From positions 1 through 21,887 of the forward strand of contig URCI01000053.1 of the NCBI GenBank assembly GCA_900546345.1: 21,887 nt of DNA, read 5' to 3'. Position 1 is the stretch's first letter, and each line of letters starts with the position of its first letter. This document shows, one piece after another, positions 6,674 to 13,146 of this stretch. A model generated the notes under the pieces. It ran no database searches. It had not been told where the DNA came from and saw nothing but the letters and a program-made list of their open reading frames with translations. Source of the stretch: an uncultured Prevotella sp. Lineage in GTDB: Bacteria; Bacteroidota; Bacteroidia; Bacteroidales; Bacteroidaceae. The position numbers and the translations under genes are program-made.

Positions 6674-7447
6674 ATGAAACATTTGAACAAGATTCGTGTT
6701 TTCACATTCGTCCTCATGCTGATGGCCGGAGGATTGTGCTCAACCGTCAAGGCGCAGGACGCCGCTATCGTTGAACCTGACACAACCGCCACAGACCTAA
6801 TGTTCTTAGTCGGTGCAGACAACAGCCTGAAGGCTCTGCCCATGGAAGACGGCAAGATGGAGAAGCACAAGAACAAGTTTGGCAAGCTCGCCTCCATCGT
6901 GAGCACGGCTGCCACAGCCGCCGGTGCCTTGGGCGGTATCGGAATGATTGCAGGAGCTGGAAGTTCTTCCTTGGGAGCCGTTGTAACAGGCGCCCAAGTG
7001 ATGGGTACAGCCGCCAATGTGGGCAGCCTTGCCGACGCCGCAAATACCTTAGCTGGAGCAGAGGGCATGGACTTCACTTTCGACGGATCATCCTCTGCCT
7101 TGAAGTGCAAGAACGATGGTAAGGACGTGAGGGTGCTGGTCAACCTCAGAGCCACGAAGCGCGAGGATGGACTGGCACTGTTCAAGGTGATAAGATTTAA
7201 CAAGTCGAAGAAAGACCGCCGCTTGCAGTGGTTCCAGACTAAGGCCGCTCTCATCAATACCGATGACTCGGAAAAGGCTGACAAGGCCGGTTACCTGTCA
7301 TTCGGCTATCAGAACTACGGCGACCACAGTTCCATTCTCACGATTCCTGCCGCACAGCTGAAATCAGGAGAGTACGCCGTGCTCTACCTCGGCAATATGA
7401 TTACTCCGACGCTCTCCAGTATCTGTTACTCGTTCTCTGTGGAGTAG
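6674..7447 (+). CDS. Secreted protein with a glycine-zipper-like hydrophobic segment, unknown function
   Basis: The 257-residue protein starts with a clear signal peptide (MKHLNKIRVFTFVLMLMAGG..., cleavage probably after VKAQ at 25-28). A short acidic region follows, then a Gly/Ala-rich stretch at about 72-128 (AAGALGGIGMIAGAGSSSLG) with repeated small-xxx-small spacing, as in glycine zippers that pack in membranes or pores. The C-terminal half (about 130-257) is soluble-looking and ends in strands (SGEYAVLYLGN near 234-244). No known family is recognised. It has its own promoter and a terminator, so it is an independent unit, and it lies inside the mobile region between the RNA candidate and the integrase. 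It may be cargo acting at the cell envelope. Confidence 0.8.
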   Translation: MKHLNKIRVFTFVLMLMAGGLCSTVKAQDAAIVEPDTTATDLMFLVGADNSLKALPMEDGKMEKHKNKFGKLASIVSTAATAAGALGGIGMIAGAGSSSLGAVVTGAQVMGTAANVGSLADAANTLAGAEGMDFTFDGSSSALKCKNDGKDVRVLVNLRATKREDGLALFKVIRFNKSKKDRRLQWFQTKAALINTDDSEKADKAGYLSFGYQNYGDHSSILTIPAAQLKSGEYAVLYLGNMITPTLSSICYSFSVE

Positions 7448-7450
7448 TTT

Positions 7451-7548
7451 TTGTAGCGCAACGAGAAAACGCTACAAGCCGTATCTTCCCACAAAAAACT
7501 GATAATCAACAGATATTAAAGATGCAGAGCTCTACGCTACTGCGCTAC
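7451..7548. repeat. Repeated CGCTAC motif with one inverted copy
   Basis: TTGTAGCG (7451-7458) and CGCTACAA (7470-7477) form a perfect 8-bp inverted repeat with an 11-nt loop right after the stop codon of the secreted-protein gene. CGCTAC recurs at 7535-7540 and 7543-7548, the last again as CGCTACAA. These could be a weak terminator plus binding sites. The rest of 7478-7580 shows nothing else. Confidence 0.4.
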
Positions 7549-7580
7549 AAGAAAATTTGGTCGTTTCATGCATCTACGTA

Positions 7581-7635
7581 AAAAAATAATCAGCCACCTG
7601 TGAAAATTTTCTCACGAGTGGCTGATTTCGTTTTT
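7581..7635. terminator. Bidirectional terminator between the secreted-protein and integrase genes
   Basis: AATCAGCCAC (7588-7597) pairs perfectly with GTGGCTGATT (7618-7627), and inside it GTGA pairs with TCAC. A T run follows on the plus strand (CGTTTTT) and an A run precedes it (U tract for the minus strand), so it can stop transcripts from both sides. It ends 2 bp before the integrase stop codon. Confidence 0.85.
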
Positions 7636-7637
7636 GG

Positions 7638-8828
7638 CTATTTGGTGATATCCTTTACTCGGTCATCAGGAGTGGCATCATCATAAAGGATGTTGCCTTT
7701 GAAGTTGAGGGTCACCTGCTGTACACCATGCTTCTGGATGTAGTGGTTAGTCGTAGTGATGTCACTATGACGTGCCTGGTCACGTGCCACAACAACACCT
7801 TGTGAGTTGGCGAGGTCGCGAATGCCGGAATCCTTCAAGCTATAGAACTGGTAACAGTCGTCCCATTTCAGGTCCTTGCGCATCTCTTTCCAACGTTTGT
7901 TGAAGTTGTCTGGATTCATGTGCTCTTTGCCAGGCAGGAATCCGTCACTGAAGAGATAGTCGCTATTGGGGCTATTGAAGATTTTCAGGTCGAGCATCAG
8001 CTTGATAATCTCACTGTTCAGGCCCACATTCGCGTCTTTATGATTCTTGCTGATCTTCCCAGAGACGAATACTGTCTGATTTTTGATAGAGATGTCACCA
8101 ATCTTCAGGTGGCTCAACTCGCCGGGACGAATGAAGGTGTAATACTGCATCATGCACGCAAGTAGGAACGGACGGTCTCGTTTCACGAGATAATCGGTCA
8201 TATGTCTTAGCATGTCAGCCGTGAGGTCTTTGCGGAACTTCTCGTGCTCCGGCAGCACACGGATGCGCTCGACAGGGTTCGAACCGATGTTCTTGCGACT
8301 GATTAAGAACTCCGCAAAGCTGTAGAGCCATCCTCGATAGTTGTTCCTTGTACGTGGCGAGTTGCTGCGATCAATGTAAATCCAGTCGAGGAAGTCATTA
8401 CAGAACACCTCATCGAACTGGTAGGCAAACTTCATGGGAGTGGTCCTTGTCTTAAGGTACTCGTACATAACGTTGACACGGGAGCGATAACCCTGGCGGG
8501 TCTTCTTCCGATCCATGCGGTCAACATACTCCAGGTAACGGTTGACGCAATCGTCGAAGAGGACATGACCACGTGATGCATCCGAGGAAACCCACGGATT
8601 CCATCCTTTCATGAGTTGGGTACTCACTACATTAATGATTTCTGTAGCGCGCCAGTTGCGTTCGGCGATACGAAGATTGGTGTCGATGGAAAACTTCTTT
8701 CGCTTCATCTTGTTGCTTACAGGGTCAATAGCGTAGAAATCTACGTACCACTCCTTCCCCTTGTGCAACTTGGGGTAAGTGTAGCCTACAAGTTCTGAAA
8801 CATTGCTTCCTAGAATTTTAGAACACAT
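7638..8828 (-). CDS. Tyrosine recombinase / integrase
   Basis: Site-specific recombinase that would integrate and excise the element. The N-terminal arm-binding part (about 15-60) has the beta-strand pattern WYVDFYAIDPVSNKMKRKKF. A SAM-like core-binding domain lies at about 85-180 (LFDDCVNRYLEYV ... FAEFLISRKN). The catalytic domain runs from about 195 to 375. Catalytic residues: Arg234 in FIRPGELSHL, His354 in RHSDITTT and Tyr363 in NHYIQ. The box usually read as H-x-L-R is YSLK (329-332), so the first His is Tyr and the second Arg is Lys, a variation seen in Bacteroidetes integrases as I recall. At 396 residues it is full length. Its start faces the 3' end of tRNA-fMet 147 bp away, as expected for a tRNA-integrating element. 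An upstream ATG is out of frame. Confidence 0.93.
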   Translation of the reverse strand: MCSKILGSNVSELVGYTYPKLHKGKEWYVDFYAIDPVSNKMKRKKFSIDTNLRIAERNWRATEIINVVSTQLMKGWNPWVSSDASRGHVLFDDCVNRYLEYVDRMDRKKTRQGYRSRVNVMYEYLKTRTTPMKFAYQFDEVFCNDFLDWIYIDRSNSPRTRNNYRGWLYSFAEFLISRKNIGSNPVERIRVLPEHEKFRKDLTADMLRHMTDYLVKRDRPFLLACMMQYYTFIRPGELSHLKIGDISIKNQTVFVSGKISKNHKDANVGLNSEIIKLMLDLKIFNSPNSDYLFSDGFLPGKEHMNPDNFNKRWKEMRKDLKWDDCYQFYSLKDSGIRDLANSQGVVVARDQARHSDITTTNHYIQKHGVQQVTLNFKGNILYDDATPDDRVKDITK

Positions 8829-8873
8829 TTTTTTAACATCTTTTATCGCTGATTTTTCATCGATTCAAGATGT

Positions 8874-8913
8874 TCGTCCAACATGGTTAACTAAAATCGT
8901 CCGGTATTCGTCC
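8874..8913. repeat. Direct repeats TCGTCC upstream of the integrase gene
   Basis: TCGTCC occurs at 8874-8879, 8897-8902 and 8908-8913. The last two are extended to TCGTCCGG and spaced 11 bp apart, about one helical turn. They lie between the integrase start and the tRNA, where arm-type integrase or excisionase sites are expected. Confidence 0.4.
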
Positions 8914-8920
8914 GGCGGCT

Positions 8921-8967
8921 TTTTACGAAAATCGCGCAACTTGTTGATTTTTCAACGAGTTACGCGA
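8921..8967 (-). terminator. Hairpin after tRNA-fMet: terminator or attachment-site repeat
   Basis: 8932-8947 pairs with 8952-8967 over 16 positions (one mismatch, one G-U) around a TTTT loop. On the minus strand it comes 7 bp after the tRNA 3' end and is followed by TTTTCGTAAAA, as in a factor-independent terminator. Its position at the expected element border means it could instead be part of the attachment site. Confidence 0.55.
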
Positions 8968-8974
8968 CATGTAG

Positions 8975-9047
8975 TTGCGGAGGCAGGATTCGAACGTGCG
9001 ACCTCCAGGTTATGAGCCTGGCGAGCTACCAACTGCTCCACTCCGCG
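8975..9047 (-). tRNA. Initiator tRNA-fMet (CAT anticodon)
   Basis: A 73-nt cloverleaf with anticodon CAT in the loop CTCATAA. Initiator marks are present: C1 opposite A72 (unpaired) and an A11-T24 pair. The anticodon stem is CCAGG/CCTGG, so only two of the usual three G-C pairs (29-31/39-41) are kept, the third being A29-T41. The T stem GCACG/CCTGC has a C52-C62 mismatch. CCA is not encoded (CTA follows A73). Its 3' end borders the mobile region. Confidence 0.93.
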
Positions 9048-9081
9048 ATATAAGAAATTGTTCATTTCTGAATTGCGACTG

Positions 9082-9113
9082 CAAAGGTACGCGTTTTTAT
9101 TGAATCTGCCAAA
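9082..9113 (-). promoter_or_regulatory. Promoter of tRNA-fMet
   Basis: On the minus strand TTTG (9110-9113), a 20-bp spacer and TACCTTTG (9082-9089) match the -33/-7 consensus. The tRNA starts 34 bp downstream of the -7 box. Confidence 0.75.
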
Positions 9114-9160
9114 TAATTCTTTGTAAAAATCGAATAATTATCTTTCTTTAACACTCAAGC

Positions 9161-9170
9161 ATGTGCACAT
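9161..9170. promoter_or_regulatory. Palindrome ATGTGCACAT, possible second regulator site
   Basis: A perfect 10-bp palindrome that contains the half-site core TGTGCA of the operator at 9317-9343. A further TGCACA lies near 9211. In 9114-9289 nothing else was recognised. Confidence 0.35.
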
Positions 9171-9289
9171 ACCGGAGCGTCCTATGGCTTTAGGTTCTCA
9201 AAATGTTATGCACACAGAAAACGAAAATGTAGAGAATAGAATCAATTGACGTTAAAATGGGACATTGAATAATAAATTGTCTCTACTAT

Positions 9290-9320
9290 TTTGTTATCTC
9301 GGAAAAATCTGTTATTTTTG
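9290..9320 (+). promoter_or_regulatory. Promoter of the TetR-serB operon
   Basis: TTTG at 9290-9293, a 19-bp spacer and TATTTTTG at 9313-9320. Start of transcription is expected near 9327, inside the inverted repeat that follows. Confidence 0.8.
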
Positions 9321-9343
9321 CACATAGATTTAGAATGTGCAAA
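9317..9343. promoter_or_regulatory. Operator: perfect 9-bp inverted repeat overlapping the -7 box
   Basis: TTTGCACAT (9317-9325), nine bases, then ATGTGCAAA (9335-9343). It overlaps the -7 box and the transcription start, so a bound dimer would block the polymerase. It precedes a TetR-type gene, which most likely binds it and represses itself and the operon. Confidence 0.75.
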
Positions 9344-9369
9344 TTAGATCAGCGCAAAAGAGGAATAAT

Positions 9370-9972
9370 ATGTCAATCTCAAAGACAAGGCAGAAATTAG
9401 TGGATGTAGCGAGACAACTGTTCGCTAAAAACGGATTGGCCGGCACGACGATGAACGACATAGCCGTGGCGTCGGGCAAGGGGCGTCGTACGCTCTACAC
9501 CTATTTCAATCGGAAGGAAGATGTGTATTACGCCGTCATAGAGTCAGAGCTTGAGCGTCTGAGCGACAAGCTCGATGAAGTCGCAGCAAAAAAGATCCGG
9601 CCGCAGGACAAGATCGTGGAGCTTATCTATACCCATCTGAGCATGATCAAGGAAACCGTGGTGCGCAACGGGAACCTCCGAGCTGAGTTCTTCCGTAATA
9701 TCTGGACGGTGGAGAAGGTGCGCAAGAACTTCGATGAGGACGAGATCGAGCTCTTCCGTAAGGTCTATGCCGACGGCAAGGCTGACGGAGAGTTTGATAT
9801 AGACAATGTGGATCTCGTTGCCGACATCACTCATTATTGTATTAAAGGACTTGAAGTGCCGTTTATCTATGGTCGTCTCGGTCATGGACTGACAGAGGAA
9901 ACCAGCAAGCCGCTCGTGGAAAAAGTTGTCTATGGCGCTTTGGGCAACAAGCATAACAGTATGATGAAGTAA
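9370..9972 (+). CDS. TetR/AcrR-family transcriptional regulator
   Basis: The 200-residue protein has a classic TetR N-terminal DNA-binding domain: ARQLFAKNGLAGTTMNDIA, then the recognition helix (SGKGRRTLYTYFNRKEDV), residues about 14-51. The rest is an all-helical ligand-binding and dimerisation domain without recognisable ligand residues. The start is the ATG at 9370; an in-frame GTG at 9337 lies inside the operator and would add 11 residues unlike the family. It is separated from serB by only 3 bp, so the two are co-transcribed. The inverted repeat at 9317-9343 suggests autorepression. The effector is unknown; a serine-pathway or related metabolite is a guess from context. Confidence 0.92.
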   Translation: MSISKTRQKLVDVARQLFAKNGLAGTTMNDIAVASGKGRRTLYTYFNRKEDVYYAVIESELERLSDKLDEVAAKKIRPQDKIVELIYTHLSMIKETVVRNGNLRAEFFRNIWTVEKVRKNFDEDEIELFRKVYADGKADGEFDIDNVDLVADITHYCIKGLEVPFIYGRLGHGLTEETSKPLVEKVVYGALGNKHNSMMK

Positions 9973-9975
9973 CGC

Positions 9976-11262
9976 ATGGAAAATACAGAAAACGACTTAC
10001 GAACCAACAATTTTCCCACCGATAAAGAGGAACAGATACTGATCAGTGTCACAGGGCAGGACAGGCCCGGGCTGACGGCACAGATCACGAATATCCTCGC
10101 CAATTACGATGCCACCGTTCTCGATATCGGCCAGGCCGACATTCATTCCACGTTGTCACTGGGCATACTGATCCGTATCGACGACCGTGCTTCAGGGCAG
10201 GTGATGAAAGAGTTGCTGTTCAAGGCTAACGAACTGGGAGTGAACATCGGCTTTTCACCCGTCACTGATGAAGAATATGAAGACTGGGTCAACCGGCAGG
10301 GCAAGAACCGTTATATTCTGACGGTCATCGGCCGCTCGCTGTCCGCCCGGGATATTGCAGGAGCCGCAAAGATCGTTGCAGCCCAAGGATTGAACATCGA
10401 CTCGATCATTCGTCTCACAGGCCGTCCGAGCATCATGCACCCCGAGCGGAATGTCCGTGCGTGCATCGAGTTTTCTCTTCGAGGAACCCCGGAAGACCGT
10501 CAGCAGATGCAGGCAGACCTCATGCAGCTTTCTCAGGGCATGGGCATCGATTTCTCGTTCCAGCGCGACGACATGTATCGCAGAATGCGCCGTCTGATCT
10601 GCTTTGATATGGACTCCACACTCATTCAAACGGAATGTATCGACGAGTTGGCTGAGCGTGCCGGAGTAGGCGATAAGGTGAGAGCCATCACAGAGCGTGC
10701 CATGCGAGGGGAAATCGATTTCAAGGAGAGTTTCACCGAGCGCGTCGCTCTGCTCAAAGGGTTGGACGTGAGTGTCATGCAGGATATCGCCGAGCACCTG
10801 CCCATCACCGAGGGTGTGCCCCGATTGATGAAAGTGCTCAAACGCTGCGGCTACAAGATCGCCATTCTCAGCGGTGGTTTTACCTATTTCGGCGAGTATC
10901 TCCAACGTCAGTTTGGTATCGATTACGTCTATGCCAATGAATTGGAGATCGGCGATGATGGAAAGCTCACCGGCCACTATGTCGGAGACATCGTTGACGG
11001 CAAACGCAAAGCCGAACTGCTCAAACTCATCGCGCAGGTGGAGAAAGTCAATTTGGCGCAGACAATCGCTGTCGGTGACGGTGCCAATGATCTGCCCATG
11101 ATCACGGAGGCAGGACTGGGCATCGCGTTCCATGCCAAGCCTCGTGTGCAGGCCAATGCGCGTCAGAGCATCAACAGTCTTGGTCTTGACGGTGTCCTTT
11201 ATTTCCTAGGATTTAAGGACAGCTACATCGAGGATCCCAAGCCAATGACGAGTCAAGGATAG
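9976..11262 (+). CDS. serB: Phosphoserine phosphatase with N-terminal ACT domains
   Basis: Catalyses O-phospho-L-serine + water to L-serine + phosphate, the last step of serine synthesis, in the cytoplasm. Two ACT-like domains occupy about residues 20-98 (ILISVTGQDRPGLTAQITNI) and 111-195 and should bind an amino acid for feedback control. The HAD phosphatase domain follows: motif I FDMDSTL (210-216; nucleophile Asp211, acid Asp213), Glu220 of the substrate site, motif II SGG (299-301), Lys343, and motif IV GDGANDLPM (367-375). At 428 residues it matches long, ACT-containing SerB proteins. It is second in the operon behind the TetR gene and ahead of another ACT protein. Confidence 0.95.
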   Translation: MENTENDLRTNNFPTDKEEQILISVTGQDRPGLTAQITNILANYDATVLDIGQADIHSTLSLGILIRIDDRASGQVMKELLFKANELGVNIGFSPVTDEEYEDWVNRQGKNRYILTVIGRSLSARDIAGAAKIVAAQGLNIDSIIRLTGRPSIMHPERNVRACIEFSLRGTPEDRQQMQADLMQLSQGMGIDFSFQRDDMYRRMRRLICFDMDSTLIQTECIDELAERAGVGDKVRAITERAMRGEIDFKESFTERVALLKGLDVSVMQDIAEHLPITEGVPRLMKVLKRCGYKIAILSGGFTYFGEYLQRQFGIDYVYANELEIGDDGKLTGHYVGDIVDGKRKAELLKLIAQVEKVNLAQTIAVGDGANDLPMITEAGLGIAFHAKPRVQANARQSINSLGLDGVLYFLGFKDSYIEDPKPMTSQG

Positions 11263-11310
11263 AAAAGGAAAAAGAAAAATTCAATCATATTTATTCTAAC
11301 ATTGTAAGAC

Positions 11311-11583
11311 ATGACAAAAGCTATTATCACGGTAGTAGGTAAGGATGCTGTCGGCATCATGGCAAAGGTTTGTACCTATCTTGCTGACAACCAGGTGAAC
11401 ATATTAGATATCACGCAGACCATTGTCGACGGATACTTCAATATGATGATGATCGCTGACGTGACGGCCACACAGAAGACTTTCGAGCAGGTCAGTAACG
11501 AGCTGACCGAGATCGGCAAGAGCATTGGCGTGCAGACCAAGATACAGTTGGAAGAGATCTTCAACCAGATGCACCGCATCTAA
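11311..11583 (+). CDS. ACT-domain protein, UPF0237 family
   Basis: A 90-residue single ACT domain: AIITVVGKDAVGIMAKVCTY at the N-terminus carries the beta-strand, glycine loop and helix of the fold, followed by NILDITQTIVDGYFNMMMI. Proteins of this family bind small ligands, probably amino acids, and are usually encoded next to a UPF0210 (DUF711) protein, as here, 17 bp ahead. The molecular role of the pair is not established to my knowledge. It lies 48 bp after serB with no terminator between, so it is likely in the same operon under the TetR regulator. Confidence 0.9.
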   Translation: MTKAIITVVGKDAVGIMAKVCTYLADNQVNILDITQTIVDGYFNMMMIADVTATQKTFEQVSNELTEIGKSIGVQTKIQLEEIFNQMHRI

Positions 11584-11585
11584 TC

Positions 11586-11592
11586 AAGGAGG
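11586..11592 (+). promoter_or_regulatory. Strong Shine-Dalgarno before the UPF0210 gene
   Basis: AAGGAGG lies 8 bp before ATG 11601. Such a strong site is uncommon in this phylum and supports this start. Confidence 0.6.
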
Positions 11593-11600
11593 AACAAAAG

Positions 11601-12992
11601 ATGATAGACCTTTCAGAAGTACTGGAGACCAACAGAATGGTCGAGGAAGAGAACCTCGACGTCAGAACCATCACACTCGGCATCAGTCTGTTGGACTGTG
11701 CTGATAATAGTGTCGATGCCTGCTGCGAAAAGATATACAACAAAATCACGACCTTAGCCCGCGATCTGGTGAAGACGGGAGAAGAAATCTCGCGTGAGAT
11801 TGGCATCCCCATTGTGCATAAGCGCATCAGCGTGACGCCCATCTCGCTCATTGGAGCCTCTTGTTGTCACACCACTGGCGACTTTGTGAAGATCGCCCAG
11901 ACCCTTGACCGTGCAGCAGCTGCCGTCGGAGTCAACTTTCTTGGTGGATTCTCGGCGCTCGTCAGTAAAGGCATGACACCTGCCGACGAGTTGCTCATCC
12001 GTTCCATCCCCCAAGCACTGGCAACGACAGACCTTGTCTGTTCAAGCGTCAATGTGGGCAGCACCAAGAACGGACTGAACATGGATGCTGTGAAACTCAT
12101 GGGAGAGATCGTGCATCAGGCTGCCGAGGCTAGTGCCGACCGACAGTGTATCGGGCCCGCCAAACTCGTCGTTTTCTGCAATGCACCCGATGACAATCCG
12201 TTCATGGCTGGTGCTTTCCATGGCGTGAGCGAAGGTAATGCAGTGGTCAACGTGGGTGTCTCCGGACCAGGCGTGGTAAAGTATGCCTTGGAGCAGATGG
12301 ACCGCCGTGCCCGCGAGAATGGCGGACGAGAGGCAAACTTCGAAACCCTTTGCCAGACCATCAAGAAAACGGCTTTCAAGATCACTCGTGTCGGACAATA
12401 TGTTGCCCAGGAAGCCAGTCGCCGTTTGGGTGCTGAGTTTGGCATCATTGACTTGAGTCTGGCACCAACACCTGCTGTGGGAGACTCTGTTGCCGACATT
12501 CTGAAATGCATCGGTGTGGAGCAACCAGGAGCTCCCGGAACGACCGCAGCGCTGGCTTTGCTCAATGACCAGGTCAAGAAAGGTGGTATCATGGCCAGCT
12601 CTTATGTAGGCGGACTCTCCGGTGCTTTCATCCCTGTCAGTGAGGACCAGGGAATGATCGACGCTGTCAATGCCGGAGCACTCAACATCGAGAAGCTCGA
12701 AGCCATGACCTGCGTCTGCTCTGTGGGACTCGACATGATTGCTATCCCTGGCGATACCCCTGCCACGACGATCTCCGGCATCATTGCCGACGAGGCAGCC
12801 ATCGGCATGGTCAATCAAAAGACTACCGCCGTGCGTGTCATTCCTGTCATTGGCAAACGTGTTGGCGACAGCATCACGTGGGGAGGCTTGCTCGGACATG
12901 CTCCTATCATGCCAGTGAACACCTTCTCATCGGAGCGTCTCGTCAACCGTGGTGGCCGCATTCCGGCACCAGTCCATTCGTTTAAGAACTAA
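11601..12992 (+). CDS. UPF0210 / DUF711 (PFL-like) family protein
   Basis: The 463 residues match the UPF0210 family over the full length. Recognisable stretches are NPFMAGAFHGVSEGNAVVNV (about 198-217), the glycine-rich GIIDLSLAPTPAVGDSVADI region (about 281-300), and the C-terminal INPIMPVNTF-like segment (PIMPVNTFSSERLVNRGGR). The family is structurally related to pyruvate-formate-lyase-type barrels, but a reaction is not established as far as I know. It is a soluble cytoplasmic protein with no signal. The strong Shine-Dalgarno and the gene pair with UPF0237 indicate a joint function, possibly in amino-acid metabolism given serB upstream. It is the last gene of the operon, closed by the terminator at 13020. 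Confidence 0.9.
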   Translation: MIDLSEVLETNRMVEEENLDVRTITLGISLLDCADNSVDACCEKIYNKITTLARDLVKTGEEISREIGIPIVHKRISVTPISLIGASCCHTTGDFVKIAQTLDRAAAAVGVNFLGGFSALVSKGMTPADELLIRSIPQALATTDLVCSSVNVGSTKNGLNMDAVKLMGEIVHQAAEASADRQCIGPAKLVVFCNAPDDNPFMAGAFHGVSEGNAVVNVGVSGPGVVKYALEQMDRRARENGGREANFETLCQTIKKTAFKITRVGQYVAQEASRRLGAEFGIIDLSLAPTPAVGDSVADILKCIGVEQPGAPGTTAALALLNDQVKKGGIMASSYVGGLSGAFIPVSEDQGMIDAVNAGALNIEKLEAMTCVCSVGLDMIAIPGDTPATTISGIIADEAAIGMVNQKTTAVRVIPVIGKRVGDSITWGGLLGHAPIMPVNTFSSERLVNRGGRIPAPVHSFKN

Positions 12993-13019
12993 TTCCCCCT
13001 CCACTCATCCTACATACAC

Positions 13020-13060
13020 AAAGATCCCGGACAACGAATCGGTTGTCCGGGATCTTTCTT
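13020..13060 (+). terminator. Strong terminator of the TetR-serB-UPF0237-UPF0210 operon
   Basis: A perfect 16-bp stem (13020-13035 with 13042-13057), a six-base loop GAATCG and a T-rich tail (CTTTATATA). Confidence 0.9.
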
Positions 13061-13073
13061 TATATATAAATAA

Positions 13074-13129
13074 GGTGTACACTAGGCTGGCATTTCCTAT
13101 ACCGCAATCCTATAAATGATGTGTACACC
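13074..13129 (-). terminator. Inverted repeat GGTGTACAC/GTGTACACC, possible terminator of the transporter unit
   Basis: GGTGTACAC (13074-13082) and GTGTACACC (13121-13129) form 9-bp arms around a 38-nt spacer. Each arm holds the self-complementary 8-mer GTGTACAC. On the minus strand the second arm is followed by TTATTTATA, so a terminator for the POT gene is possible; a protein-binding site is the alternative. Confidence 0.45.
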
Positions 13130-13146
13130 ACGGAATCTGTTCTCTA

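Larger units (their letters stand above)
303..8974. mobile_element. Putative integrated mobilizable element (left end not resolved)
   Basis: A relaxase with candidate oriT, several accessory genes, a resolvase-like protein and a tyrosine integrase next to a tRNA 3' end together indicate an integrative mobilizable element. The right border should fall at the tRNA-fMet 3' end (about 8975). I searched by eye for a second copy of the tRNA 3' sequence to the left and found none, so the left border is probably outside the window. The start given here is only the end of the BRCT fragment. No conjugation machinery is seen. Confidence 0.55.

Noticed and set aside
8803..9015. ORF ending in AEAGFERATSRL
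   Set aside because: It is the translation of the strand opposite tRNA-fMet, a well-known false ORF type, and it also overlaps the integrase start region.
9337..9369. GTG start extending the TetR gene
   Set aside because: It lies inside the inverted-repeat operator and just after the promoter; the ATG at 9370 gives the normal family N-terminus.
10255..12899. Long minus-strand ORFs opposite serB and the UPF0210 gene
   Set aside because: They mirror codon structure of well-supported genes and show no family pattern.
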